From NCBI GenBank assembly GCA_964633205.1, contig CAZWFN010000003.1, forward strand, positions 1 to 64,000: a DNA stretch of 64,000 nucleotides, in the 5' to 3' direction. Of this stretch, positions 8,710 to 14,980 are shown in pieces. Every line of letters starts with the position of its first letter. Position 1 is the stretch's first letter. The notes beneath the pieces were generated by a model, which was not told where the DNA came from, made no database searches, and saw nothing but the letters and a program-made list of their open reading frames with translations. The position numbers and the translations under genes are program-made. The stretch comes from CAYVQE01 sp964633205 (GTDB taxonomy: Bacteria; Myxococcota; B64-G9).

Positions 8710-8794
8710 CGGAGGGAGAGGGATTCGAACCCCCGGCGCCTCTCGGCGCTGCGGTTTTCAAGACCGCCGCCTTCGACCGCTCGGCCATCCCTCC
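8710..8794 (-). tRNA. tRNA-Ser(UGA)
   Basis: Read on the minus strand, the acceptor stem GGAGGGA/TCCCTCC is closed by discriminator G (base 8710). The D-arm is GGCCGAGCGGTCGAAGGC, the anticodon loop CTTGAAA gives anticodon UGA, the variable arm is long, and the T-loop is GTTCGAATC. The long variable arm and the G discriminator are typical of tRNA-Ser. It faces away from the other RNA genes of the cluster. Confidence 0.95.
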
Positions 8795-8811
8795 GTACCG
8801 CGGGCCGGGTC

Positions 8812-8840
8812 ATTGTCGCTGAAAGCAGGTGGCTTGTCCA
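8812..8840 (-). promoter_or_regulatory. Promoter of tRNA-Ser(UGA)
   Basis: On the minus strand TGGACA (8840-8835) and GACAAT (8817-8812) are separated by exactly 17 bases. The predicted start near 8805 is about 11 bases before the tRNA. The fit to sigma-70 spacing is very good. Confidence 0.6.
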
Positions 8841-8910
8841 GCGGCCGGGCGCTGCTCGGCTCGACAAGGATCAAAATCTCGCCCAATTCCGTTGTAGGTG
8901 TAACAAGGAC

Positions 8911-8939
8911 TTGACAAAGTCGGTCGCTTGGCGTACACA
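8911..8939 (+). promoter_or_regulatory. Sigma-70-like promoter with no gene directly behind it
   Basis: TTGACA at 8911-8916, a 17-base spacer and TACACA at 8934-8939. No convincing coding gene follows; the frame opening at 8942 runs into the tRNA-Ser gene and looks spurious. The transcript would begin near 8946 and could end at the hairpin and T-run at 9036-9104. Confidence 0.5.
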
Positions 8940-8945
8940 ATATGG

Positions 8946-9104
8946 GTGAGACAGCCTGGTGCGAACCCGTGCCGGGGCCGGTTCGAAAATGCGGATCGGG
9001 GTTGTGTGAAAGCGGATTGTTCGGGCTTTTGATTAGGGCCTTCTTGTGTACCTGGGTGCGTCCCCATCCCCCCCGACACCTGGGAACCTCGAAGGCCCAT
9101 TTTT
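8946..9104 (+). ncRNA. Candidate small RNA of about 160 nt, family unknown
   Basis: The stretch from 8795 to 9220 holds no credible gene. Inside it a good promoter (8911-8939) is followed about 90 bases later by GGGCCTTC at 9036-9043, which pairs with GAAGGCCC at 9090-9097. Seven T follow at 9099-9105. The 46-base loop between these arms contains more short pairings, such as GGGTG with CACC. This layout suits a short structured transcript. I could not match it to 6S RNA, tmRNA or RNase P RNA by eye. Confidence 0.35.
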
Positions 9105-9134
9105 TTCCAAGACCATCAAAGCGATCAGCGGGTC

Positions 9135-9163
9135 TTGACAGGCCTCGGGCGGGGTGCTATGCG
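9135..9163 (+). promoter_or_regulatory. Promoter of the tRNA-Ser/tRNA-Arg/tadA cluster
   Basis: TTGACA at 9135-9140, 17 bases, then TATGCG at 9158-9163. The start of transcription would be near 9170, 50 bases before tRNA-Ser(GCU). No terminator is visible until the one after the SRP RNA at 10275, so a single transcript may cover all RNA genes and tadA. Confidence 0.5.
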
Positions 9164-9220
9164 TCATTGCCCGCTCGCGGGCGGCCCGGTTCTGTGACAT
9201 GCGGAGCGAATCGCATTTGG

Positions 9221-9306
9221 GGAGAGATGGCCGAGAGGCTTAAGGCGCTGGTTTGCTAAACCAGTGTACCGTCAAGGTACCGGGGGTTCGAATCCCCCTC
9301 TCTCCG
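9221..9306 (+). tRNA. tRNA-Ser(GCU)
   Basis: Acceptor GGAGAGA pairs with TCTCTCC, discriminator G at 9306. Anticodon stem CTGGT/ACCAG encloses loop TTGCTAA, anticodon GCU. The long variable arm TACCGTCAAGGTA confirms the serine class. Confidence 0.96.
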
Positions 9307-9312
9307 TGTCGT

Positions 9313-9386
9313 ACGCCCATAGCTCAGCTGGATAGAGCGTCGGACTACGAATCCGAAGGTCAGAGGTTCGAATCCTCTTGGGCGTG
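9313..9386 (+). tRNA. tRNA-Arg(ACG)
   Basis: Acceptor ACGCCCA pairs with TGGGCGT, discriminator G at 9386. The D-arm AGCTCAGCTGGATAGAGC and T-arm AGAGGTTCGAATCCTCT are standard. The anticodon loop CTACGAA gives anticodon ACG, the one arginine tRNA that bacteria convert from A34 to inosine. It lies just 6 bases after tRNA-Ser(GCU) and directly before tadA. Confidence 0.96.
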
Positions 9387-9413
9387 TAGACTTTTTTGGC
9401 GGAGCCGGAGCAG

Positions 9414-9884
9414 ATGCCAGCGTCGGACGACCAGTGCATGGAGCTTGCCCTGGAGCAAGCCCGGCTCGCTTTCGAGCGGGCCGAGGTCCCGGTCGGGGCG
9501 GTGGTGATCTGCGACGGCGAGCTGGTCGGCGCGGGCGCCAACGCCCGCGAGGGCCGCCGCGATCCCACGGCCCATGCCGAGATGCTGGCGCTGCGGCGCG
9601 CGGCCGCCCACCTGGGGCGCTGGCGGCTGACGGGCTGTACGCTCTACGTCACCCTGGAGCCCTGTCCCATGTGCGCCGGGGCCCTGATCGCGGCGCGCAT
9701 CGATCGGCTGGTCTTCGGTTGCCCCGACCCCAAGGCCGGGGCGGTCGCGAGCCTGTACCAGCTGGCCGCCGATCCGCGCCTGAACCATCGCTTCGCGGTG
9801 GCCGGCGGGGTACGCGCCGATGAGGCGGCGGCGCTGCTGCGCGGTTTTTTCCAGCAGCGCCGCGCGATGCGCTCTTTGAAATGA
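9414..9884 (+). CDS. tadA: tRNA adenosine-34 deaminase TadA
   Basis: This enzyme converts adenosine 34 of tRNA-Arg(ACG) to inosine so that CGU, CGC and CGA can be read. The 156-residue product has the zinc deaminase motifs HAE (proton-shuttle Glu) and PCPMC (zinc ligands), with LYVTLEPCPMCAGAL strongly TadA-like. The C-terminus FFQQRR is also typical. Its substrate tRNA gene ends 27 bases upstream. ATG 9414 is preceded closely by GGAG; TTG 9396 and ATG 9438 are alternative starts. The protein is a little shorter than E. coli TadA. Confidence 0.93.
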   Translation: MPASDDQCMELALEQARLAFERAEVPVGAVVICDGELVGAGANAREGRRDPTAHAEMLALRRAAAHLGRWRLTGCTLYVTLEPCPMCAGALIAARIDRLVFGCPDPKAGAVASLYQLAADPRLNHRFAVAGGVRADEAAALLRGFFQQRRAMRSLK

Positions 9885-9940
9885 ACGGGTAGGTCGGAAC
9901 CACCGCCGCGATGCCGCCGATGTGGCACGGAACCGGTCTT

Positions 9941-10027
9941 GGAGAGATGGCCGAGCGGTCGAAGGCGCTTGCCTCGAAAGCAAGTGTACCCTTTCGGGTA
10001 CCGGGGGTTCGAATCCCTCTCTCTCCG
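9941..10027 (+). tRNA. tRNA-Ser(CGA)
   Basis: Acceptor GGAGAGA/TCTCTCC, discriminator G at 10027. Anticodon stem CTTGC/GCAAG encloses CTCGAAA, anticodon CGA. The long variable arm TACCCTTTCGGGTA forms a clean hairpin. The T-arm is GGGGGTTCGAATCCCTC. Confidence 0.96.
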
Positions 10028-10064
10028 TAGCGGCCGCTTCGGGTGGGACGGTGTACTCCGACCT

Positions 10065-10150
10065 GGAGAGATGCCCGAGTGGCTGAAGGGGCACGACTGG
10101 AAATCGTGTGTCGGTCCTGCCGACCGAGGGTTCGAATCCCTCTCTCTCCG
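10065..10150 (+). tRNA. tRNA-Ser(GGA)
   Basis: Acceptor GGAGAGA/TCTCTCC, discriminator G at 10150. Anticodon stem CACGA/TCGTG encloses CTGGAAA, anticodon GGA. The variable arm GTCGGTCCTGCCGAC is a strong hairpin. With the three others it completes a full set of serine anticodons. Confidence 0.96.
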
Positions 10151-10164
10151 TTTTGCCCGGCTCT

Positions 10165-10270
10165 GGGGCGGCTGGGTCCTGCGCAACGGCGGGTTACCAA
10201 CTCCGTCAGGCCCGGAAGGGAGCAGCGGTCGTAACACTGTCCGTGTGATGCAGGGTCGCCTGGCCGCCCC
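10165..10270 (+). ncRNA. ffs: Signal recognition particle RNA (bacterial small, 4.5S-type)
   Basis: The closing stem GGGGCGGC (10165-10172) pairs with GCCGCCCC (10263-10270). The apical domain holds the conserved GTCAGGCCCGGAAGGGAGCAGC block, with the GGAA tetraloop and asymmetric internal loop that bind Ffh. Length is about 106 nt, the small form without an Alu domain. It sits between tRNA-Ser(GGA) and dnaX, a common arrangement in bacteria. Confidence 0.95.
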
Positions 10271-10275
10271 TTTTT
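10263..10275 (+). terminator. Terminator at the end of the SRP RNA
   Basis: The 3' arm of the SRP closing stem runs straight into five T at 10271-10275. It would end the RNA cluster transcript 46 bases before dnaX. Confidence 0.5.
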
Positions 10276-10321
10276 CGTTTCCCGGGCGTGGCCCGCGGGC
10301 CACGCTCCGCGCGAGGATGCC

Positions 10322-12190
10322 ATGTCGTACCTGGTTCTGGCCCGCAAGTACCGACCCACCACCTTCGACGAGGTGATCGGACAAGACGGCGTGGTGCGCA
10401 CGCTGAAGAACGCCATCGCCATGGAGCGGGTGGCGCACGCCTACCTGTTCACCGGCGCCCGCGGGGTGGGCAAGACCACGGTGGCGCGGCTGCTGGCCAA
10501 GGCGCTCAACTGCGAGCAGGGCCCCACTGCGGAGCCCGACAACGACTGCAGCATTTGCCAGGAGATCGCCCGCGGCGGCTCGCCGGACGTGTTCGAGATC
10601 GACGGCGCCTCGAACACCGGCGTCGACGACGTGCGCCAGTTGCGCGACAACATCCAGTACCTGCCGGCGCGCAGTCGCTTCAAGATCTACATCATCGACG
10701 AGGTCCACATGCTGTCGACCAGCGCTTTCAACGCGCTGCTCAAGACCCTCGAGGAACCGCCGGCCCACGCCAAGTTCATCTTCGCCACCACCGAGCCGCA
10801 CAAGATCCCCATGACCGTGCTATCGCGCTGCCAGCGCTTCGACTTCAAACGCATCGCCTCGGCCGCCATCGAGCAGCACTTGGAGCAGGTGCTGGCGGCC
10901 GAGGGCATGCGCATCGAGCCCGAGGGCCTGCGGCTGATCGCGCGCCAGGCCGGTGGCTCGATGCGCGACGGGTTGAGCCTGACCGACCAGGTGCTGGCCT
11001 TCGGCGGCGAGAGCAGCGGCATCGACCAGGTGCGCCAGGCGCTGGGGCTGACCGGCAGCGGCCTGTACGAGCAGCTGATCGACGCGCTGTTGGATGGCCG
11101 GGCCGACGATCTGATGCGCCTGGTCGAGCAGCTGTTCGACGAAGGCCACGATCTGGCCCGCTTCCTCGAGGGCCTGCTGTGGCACGTCCACCACCTGATT
11201 CTGTTTTGCACCCTGGACGAGCCGGCCGAGCTGGTCGATCTGCTGGAGGAGGAGCGCCAACGCTTGCGCACACAGGCCGAGCGGGCCGAGGCCCTGCGCT
11301 GGCATCAGATGTTCGACGTGCTCAGCCGCACCGCCGGCGATCTGGCCCGCCACCCCCATCCGCGGCTGGTGCTGGAGACCGCCTTGCTGCGCTTGGCGGT
11401 CATCGAGCCGGTGGTGGCTGTCGACGAGATGCTGGCCCGCGTCGAGCAACTGGCCGGTCGGCTCGGCGCCGAGGTACCCGGTCGGCCGGGGCCCACCGGG
11501 CCCGGCGGTGGGGCTTCGCCCCGCGGCCGCTCGACCAAGCGGCCGCCCGCGGAGCCGCCGCCACCGCGGCAGGCGACTCCGCCAGAGCCAGCCCCGGCCC
11601 ACCGAGCGCCACCACCCGAGGCGCCGCCGGTCGAGCAGCCACCGCCGGCAGACGAACCACCCCCGCCGGCTGCGGCGACAGCGCCAGCCGTCGAACCGCC
11701 CCCGCCCGCACAACCGGCTGCGCTCGAGGTGCCGGCCACCGTGGCAGCGCCGCCGGCCGAGGCGGCGCCGGGGGCGGGGCTCGATGGGCAGGCGGCCTGG
11801 GAGCCGCTGGTGGCCCACGTGGCCCGCCAAAGGCCGTCGCTGGGATCGTTTTTGAACCACGCCCGCCTGCGGCGGCTCGAAGGCGAGCAGCTGGTCATCG
11901 CGCTGGAGCCGGGCTCGTTCTTCTACGACCAGCTGCGCGCAGAGCGCAACCGCACCGAGCTGCAGCAGCTGGCGGCCGGCTTTCTGGGCCACCCGGTGCG
12001 GCTGTCGGTCGAGTCGCTGAGTGAAGAAGACGGCCCCAGCCTGGCCGAGGCCAAGGAGAGCCAGGCCCGCCAGATGCAGCAGGAAATGCGCCGCCAGGCG
12101 CTCGATCACCCCATGGTCCAGGAGGCCATCCGCGTTTTCGGCGCCGAGGTCGAGGCCGTCCGCCCGCGTTCGGGCGAGGGCGACGGCTGA
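10322..12190 (+). CDS. dnaX: DNA polymerase III subunit gamma/tau
   Basis: This is the clamp-loader ATPase of the replicative polymerase. The 622-residue protein has Walker A GARGVGKTT at residues 45-53 and a zinc module with Cys64, Cys76 and Cys79. Walker B/DExx IIDEVHM is near residue 127, and ATTEPHKIPMTVLSRCQRF carries sensor I and the SRC motif. Domain III ends near 370. A long Pro/Ala/Glu linker covers about 395-480, followed by a C-terminal tau-like domain (WEPLVAHVARQRPSLGSFL). No slippery A-run is evident, so a shorter gamma form is not predicted. It is the first gene of dnaX-ybaB-recR. Confidence 0.95.
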   Translation: MSYLVLARKYRPTTFDEVIGQDGVVRTLKNAIAMERVAHAYLFTGARGVGKTTVARLLAKALNCEQGPTAEPDNDCSICQEIARGGSPDVFEIDGASNTGVDDVRQLRDNIQYLPARSRFKIYIIDEVHMLSTSAFNALLKTLEEPPAHAKFIFATTEPHKIPMTVLSRCQRFDFKRIASAAIEQHLEQVLAAEGMRIEPEGLRLIARQAGGSMRDGLSLTDQVLAFGGESSGIDQVRQALGLTGSGLYEQLIDALLDGRADDLMRLVEQLFDEGHDLARFLEGLLWHVHHLILFCTLDEPAELVDLLEEERQRLRTQAERAEALRWHQMFDVLSRTAGDLARHPHPRLVLETALLRLAVIEPVVAVDEMLARVEQLAGRLGAEVPGRPGPTGPGGGASPRGRSTKRPPAEPPPPRQATPPEPAPAHRAPPPEAPPVEQPPPADEPPPPAAATAPAVEPPPPAQPAALEVPATVAAPPAEAAPGAGLDGQAAWEPLVAHVARQRPSLGSFLNHARLRRLEGEQLVIALEPGSFFYDQLRAERNRTELQQLAAGFLGHPVRLSVESLSEEDGPSLAEAKESQARQMQQEMRRQALDHPMVQEAIRVFGAEVEAVRPRSGEGDG

Positions 12191-12214
12191 GCCCGGCTGC
12201 CCATGGAGCCCGCC

Positions 12215-12553
12215 ATGATACCCGGACTCGAAGACCTGATGCGCCAGGCCCAGCAGATGAGCCAGCGCATGCAGCAGATGAAGCAGGAACTGGCCAAACA
12301 GACGGTCGAGGGCAGCGCCGGCGGCGGCATGGTGGTGGCCGTGGTCAACGGTGCCGGCCAGCTGCAGCGTATCGATATCGAACCCGAGGCCATCGACCCG
12401 GCCGAGCGCGAGATGCTCCAGGACCTGGTGGTGGCCGCCATCAACCAGGCCCAGGCCGCGGCCCGCGAGCTGATGGCCGAGAAGACCCGCGAGCTGACCG
12501 GCGGGATGCCGCTGCCCGGCATCGAGAACCTGTTCGGCGGCCCGGGGCCGTGA
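12215..12553 (+). CDS. ybaB: YbaB/EbfC family nucleoid-associated protein
   Basis: The 112-residue protein is the usual length. It starts with a Met/Gln-rich helix (LMRQAQQMSQRMQQMK), continues with the VEGSAGGGMVVAVVNGAGQL beta core and ends in a long helix. Members bind DNA as homodimers with no clear sequence need and are almost always found between dnaX and recR, as here. ATG 12215 is preferred because GGAG lies 5 bases before it; ATG 12203 would add four residues. Confidence 0.93.
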   Translation: MIPGLEDLMRQAQQMSQRMQQMKQELAKQTVEGSAGGGMVVAVVNGAGQLQRIDIEPEAIDPAEREMLQDLVVAAINQAQAAARELMAEKTRELTGGMPLPGIENLFGGPGP

Positions 12554-12568
12554 GAAAGGCGGGCCGCC

Positions 12569-13162
12569 GTGGCCGACGCCATGCGGCGATTGAGCCAGCT
12601 GCTGCGCCAGCTGCCGGGGATCGGTGAGAAAACCGCCGCGCGGTTGGTGCTGGCCATCCTGGACGCCCCGGCCGAGTACGGCCAGGCGCTGGGCCAGGCC
12701 ATCGCCGAGGTGGTGGAGCGGGTGCGGCCCTGCCGGGTGTGCGGCAACTTGAGCGAGGAAGAGACCTGCAGCATCTGCCGCGATCCGCGACGCGACGACA
12801 GCTTGATCTGCGTGGTCGAGCGGGTGCCCGACCTGCTGGCCATCGATGCCTCGGGCGAGTACCGCGGCCGCTTCCACGTGCTCGGCGGCGTGCTGGATCC
12901 GCTGGGCGGGGCCGGCCCGGAGCAGCTGCGCATCGAGGCCTTGATCGAGCGGCTGGGCGATCCGGTGCGCGAGGTCATCCTGGCCATGTCCTCCAGCGTC
13001 GAGGGCGAGGCCACCGCCCTGTACCTGAACAAGCGGCTGGCGCCGACCGGCATCGCGGTCAGCCGCATCGCGGCCGGCATCCCGATCGGCGGCGAGCTGG
13101 AGTACGTGGACCGCTCCACCATCGGCCACGCCCTGCGCGGCCGGCGGGGGATGGACCGATGA
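12569..13162 (+). CDS. recR: Recombination mediator protein RecR
   Basis: RecR acts with RecF and RecO to load RecA at gaps. The 197-residue protein has the N-terminal helix-hairpin-helix LPGIGEKTAARL, a four-Cys zinc finger C-x2-C-x9-C-x2-C (CRVCGNLSEEETCSIC), and the Toprim core from ICVVERVPDLLAID to the HVLGGVLDPLGG and EATALYLN motifs. It starts at GTG 12569. The stop overlaps the start of the next gene by four bases. Confidence 0.95.
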   Translation: MADAMRRLSQLLRQLPGIGEKTAARLVLAILDAPAEYGQALGQAIAEVVERVRPCRVCGNLSEEETCSICRDPRRDDSLICVVERVPDLLAIDASGEYRGRFHVLGGVLDPLGGAGPEQLRIEALIERLGDPVREVILAMSSSVEGEATALYLNKRLAPTGIAVSRIAAGIPIGGELEYVDRSTIGHALRGRRGMDR

Positions 13163-13707
13163 GCGGCCTGCACCCCAAGGTGGCCGAGGTGGCCGCGGGC
13201 CAGCTGCGCACCCTGCGCGGCATCTACATCGGGCTGGGCGGGCTGATCCTGGCCATCCTGATCGCCACCCTGGTGCTGGGCGCACCGCTGCCCGGCGGTG
13301 CCGAGGGGACCGGGTGGATCGAGCTGGGGCTGGGTCTGTTGAGCCTGGTGCTGCTGGGCCTGCTGCTGCCGCTGCTGCGGCGCCGGCTGCTGAGCGCCGC
13401 CCGGCTGCAGCGGCTCGACGCCGCCGCGTTGGAGCGGCTGGGCCTGCCCGCGGATCTGAACCGCCGCATCGGCCGCCAGGCGGTCTTCCTGACGCGCTAC
13501 ACCGCCGGTTGCGTGGTCAGCTGGGGGCTGTGCGCCGCGGTGGCGCTCTACGGCCTGGTGGTGCGCATGCTGGGCGCCGGCGCCTGGGAGACCGGGGGCT
13601 TTTTCGCCCTGGCGGTGTTCGTGCTGGTGTTGCTGCCGCCGCAACGCGACCGGCTGTTCGCCGCGCTCGAGTCGCTGGGCGGCGGTCCGGCGGACTCAGT
13701 CGGCTGA
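13159..13707 (+). CDS. Small integral membrane protein of unknown function
   Basis: The 182-residue product has four clear hydrophobic segments at about 22-42, 55-75, 115-138 and 148-165. A cytoplasmic-looking basic loop (LLRRRLLSAARLQR) lies between the second and third. The ATG overlaps the recR stop, so translation is probably coupled. No family is recognised. Its 3' end overlaps the convergent downstream gene by 12 bases. Confidence 0.7.
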   Translation: MSGLHPKVAEVAAGQLRTLRGIYIGLGGLILAILIATLVLGAPLPGGAEGTGWIELGLGLLSLVLLGLLLPLLRRRLLSAARLQRLDAAALERLGLPADLNRRIGRQAVFLTRYTAGCVVSWGLCAAVALYGLVVRMLGAGAWETGGFFALAVFVLVLLPPQRDRLFAALESLGGGPADSVG

Positions 13708-14118
13708 TTCTTCTTCCGCTGTCTCGGCCGCGGCGGTAGCGGTGGGCTGCATCTGCTGCTCGACCCGTTCCATGGCCTTGCGATCGCCGGACATGCGGTA
13801 GCCCTCACGGGCGAACTGCAGCTTGCCCAGCTCGCGGGCCCGATCGGCCAGCTCTTGCCAGGCAGATTCCGGCGCCTCTTCGTCCAGCGCGTGCAGGCAG
13901 CGGTTGAACAGGAAGGCGTCGCCCTGTTCGACGGCGGTCATCTGCAGCTGCTGCAGCCCCTCGCGGTGCTCGGCCCGCTGCCAGAAATCGATGGCGTCGT
14001 TGAACCAACCGGCCTCCAGGTAGCGCTGGCCCAGGGCGATCAGGGCTGCCGGCTCGGGGTCCTCGGCATACAGCAGCTTCTGCTTCTGTTTCAGATGCGG
14101 CAGATTGCTTTTGGCCAT
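13696..14118 (-). CDS. Small TPR-like protein of unknown function
   Basis: The 140-residue protein begins at an ATG (14116-14118) with GGGAGGCG just upstream. Residues 15-115 form Ala/Leu/Glu-rich paired helices with TPR-like spacing (LIALGQRYLEAGWFNDAIDFWQRA). The acidic end is Ala/Glu-rich. It lies convergent with the membrane protein gene, sharing 12 bases, and divergent from the ABC transporter genes. No specific family is recognised. Confidence 0.7.
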   Translation of the reverse strand: MAKSNLPHLKQKQKLLYAEDPEPAALIALGQRYLEAGWFNDAIDFWQRAEHREGLQQLQMTAVEQGDAFLFNRCLHALDEEAPESAWQELADRARELGKLQFAREGYRMSGDRKAMERVEQQMQPTATAAAETAEEESAD

Positions 14119-14206
14119 TATCGCCTCCCTCGGCGCGCGGCGCGGCAATGGACCATAGCAAAAAGGCTTTCGCCGCAAAAGGGATTTTGGTACGAAGCGG
14201 CTTGAG

Positions 14207-14980
14207 ATGGAGGCTGCCCCCGCCATAGTCAGCCGCGGCCTGAGCCGCCGTTTCGGTTACACCGCGGCCGTCGCCGATCTGGATCTGGAGATCCCGGCCG
14301 GCTGCTTCTACGGTCTGCTGGGTCCCAACGGAGCCGGCAAGTCGACCACCGTGGCCATGCTGACCGGCACCCTGCGGCCGACCGCGGGTCGTATCGCGTT
14401 GCTCGGCCGCGATTACGATGCGGACGATCCCTGGTTCAAGCTGCGCATGGGCGTGGTCACCGAGCAACCGCCGCTGTTCGAGCGGCTGCGCGGTCGCGAG
14501 CAACTGCTGTTCACCGGTCGCCTGTACGGCCTGGCCCGTGACGAAGTGGAGCGGCGGGCCGCCGATCTGTTGCAGCTGCTCACGCTGGCCCGCCAGCAGG
14601 ACGACCTGGTCGCCGATTACTCGCGCGGCATGCGCAAGAAGCTGGCCATCGCCTGCGCGCTGATCCACGCGCCGCGGCTGTTGTTCTTCGACGAGCCCTT
14701 CGAGGGCGTCGATGCCTCCAGCGCCGAGACCATCCGGCGCGTGCTCACCGGTCTGACCGGCCGTGGCGCCACCGTGCTGCTGACCACCCACATCCTGGAG
14801 GTGGCCCAGAAGATCTGCCAGCGGGTCGGTTTGATCCACCGCGGCCGCTTGGCCTACGAGGCCGATGTGGCCGCGCTGGCGGCCGCGGGGCGCGAGCTGG
14901 GCGAGGTGTTCCACGAGGTGGTCGGCAGCGAGGGCGATCACGAGCTGCCGGGGTGGCTGCTGGCCGGAGCCGACCGATGA
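14207..14980 (+). CDS. ABC exporter ATP-binding protein
   Basis: The protein has 257 residues. Walker A GPNGAGKST is at residues 39-47, the Q-loop near VTEQPPLFERL, a degenerate signature YSRGMRKKLAIA, Walker B LLFFDEPFEGVD and the switch His in TTHILEVAQKIC. It belongs to the ABC-2 exporter class (drug, lipid or polysaccharide export). The stop overlaps the permease start by four bases, so the two make one transporter. The substrate cannot be read from the sequence. Confidence 0.92.
   Translation: MEAAPAIVSRGLSRRFGYTAAVADLDLEIPAGCFYGLLGPNGAGKSTTVAMLTGTLRPTAGRIALLGRDYDADDPWFKLRMGVVTEQPPLFERLRGREQLLFTGRLYGLARDEVERRAADLLQLLTLARQQDDLVADYSRGMRKKLAIACALIHAPRLLFFDEPFEGVDASSAETIRRVLTGLTGRGATVLLTTHILEVAQKICQRVGLIHRGRLAYEADVAALAAAGRELGEVFHEVVGSEGDHELPGWLLAGADR

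Noticed and set aside
8946..9104. 6S RNA identification of the candidate small RNA
   Set aside because: No convincing long closing stem with a central bubble could be drawn by eye, so the family is left open.
8942..9259. A 105-codon frame across the gap and into tRNA-Ser(GCU)
   Set aside because: It overlaps a tRNA gene, has no ribosome site and no protein-like composition.
12739..13707. A 322-codon frame covering recR and the membrane protein gene
   Set aside because: Only the part from ATG 13159 is real; upstream it is the wrong frame of recR.
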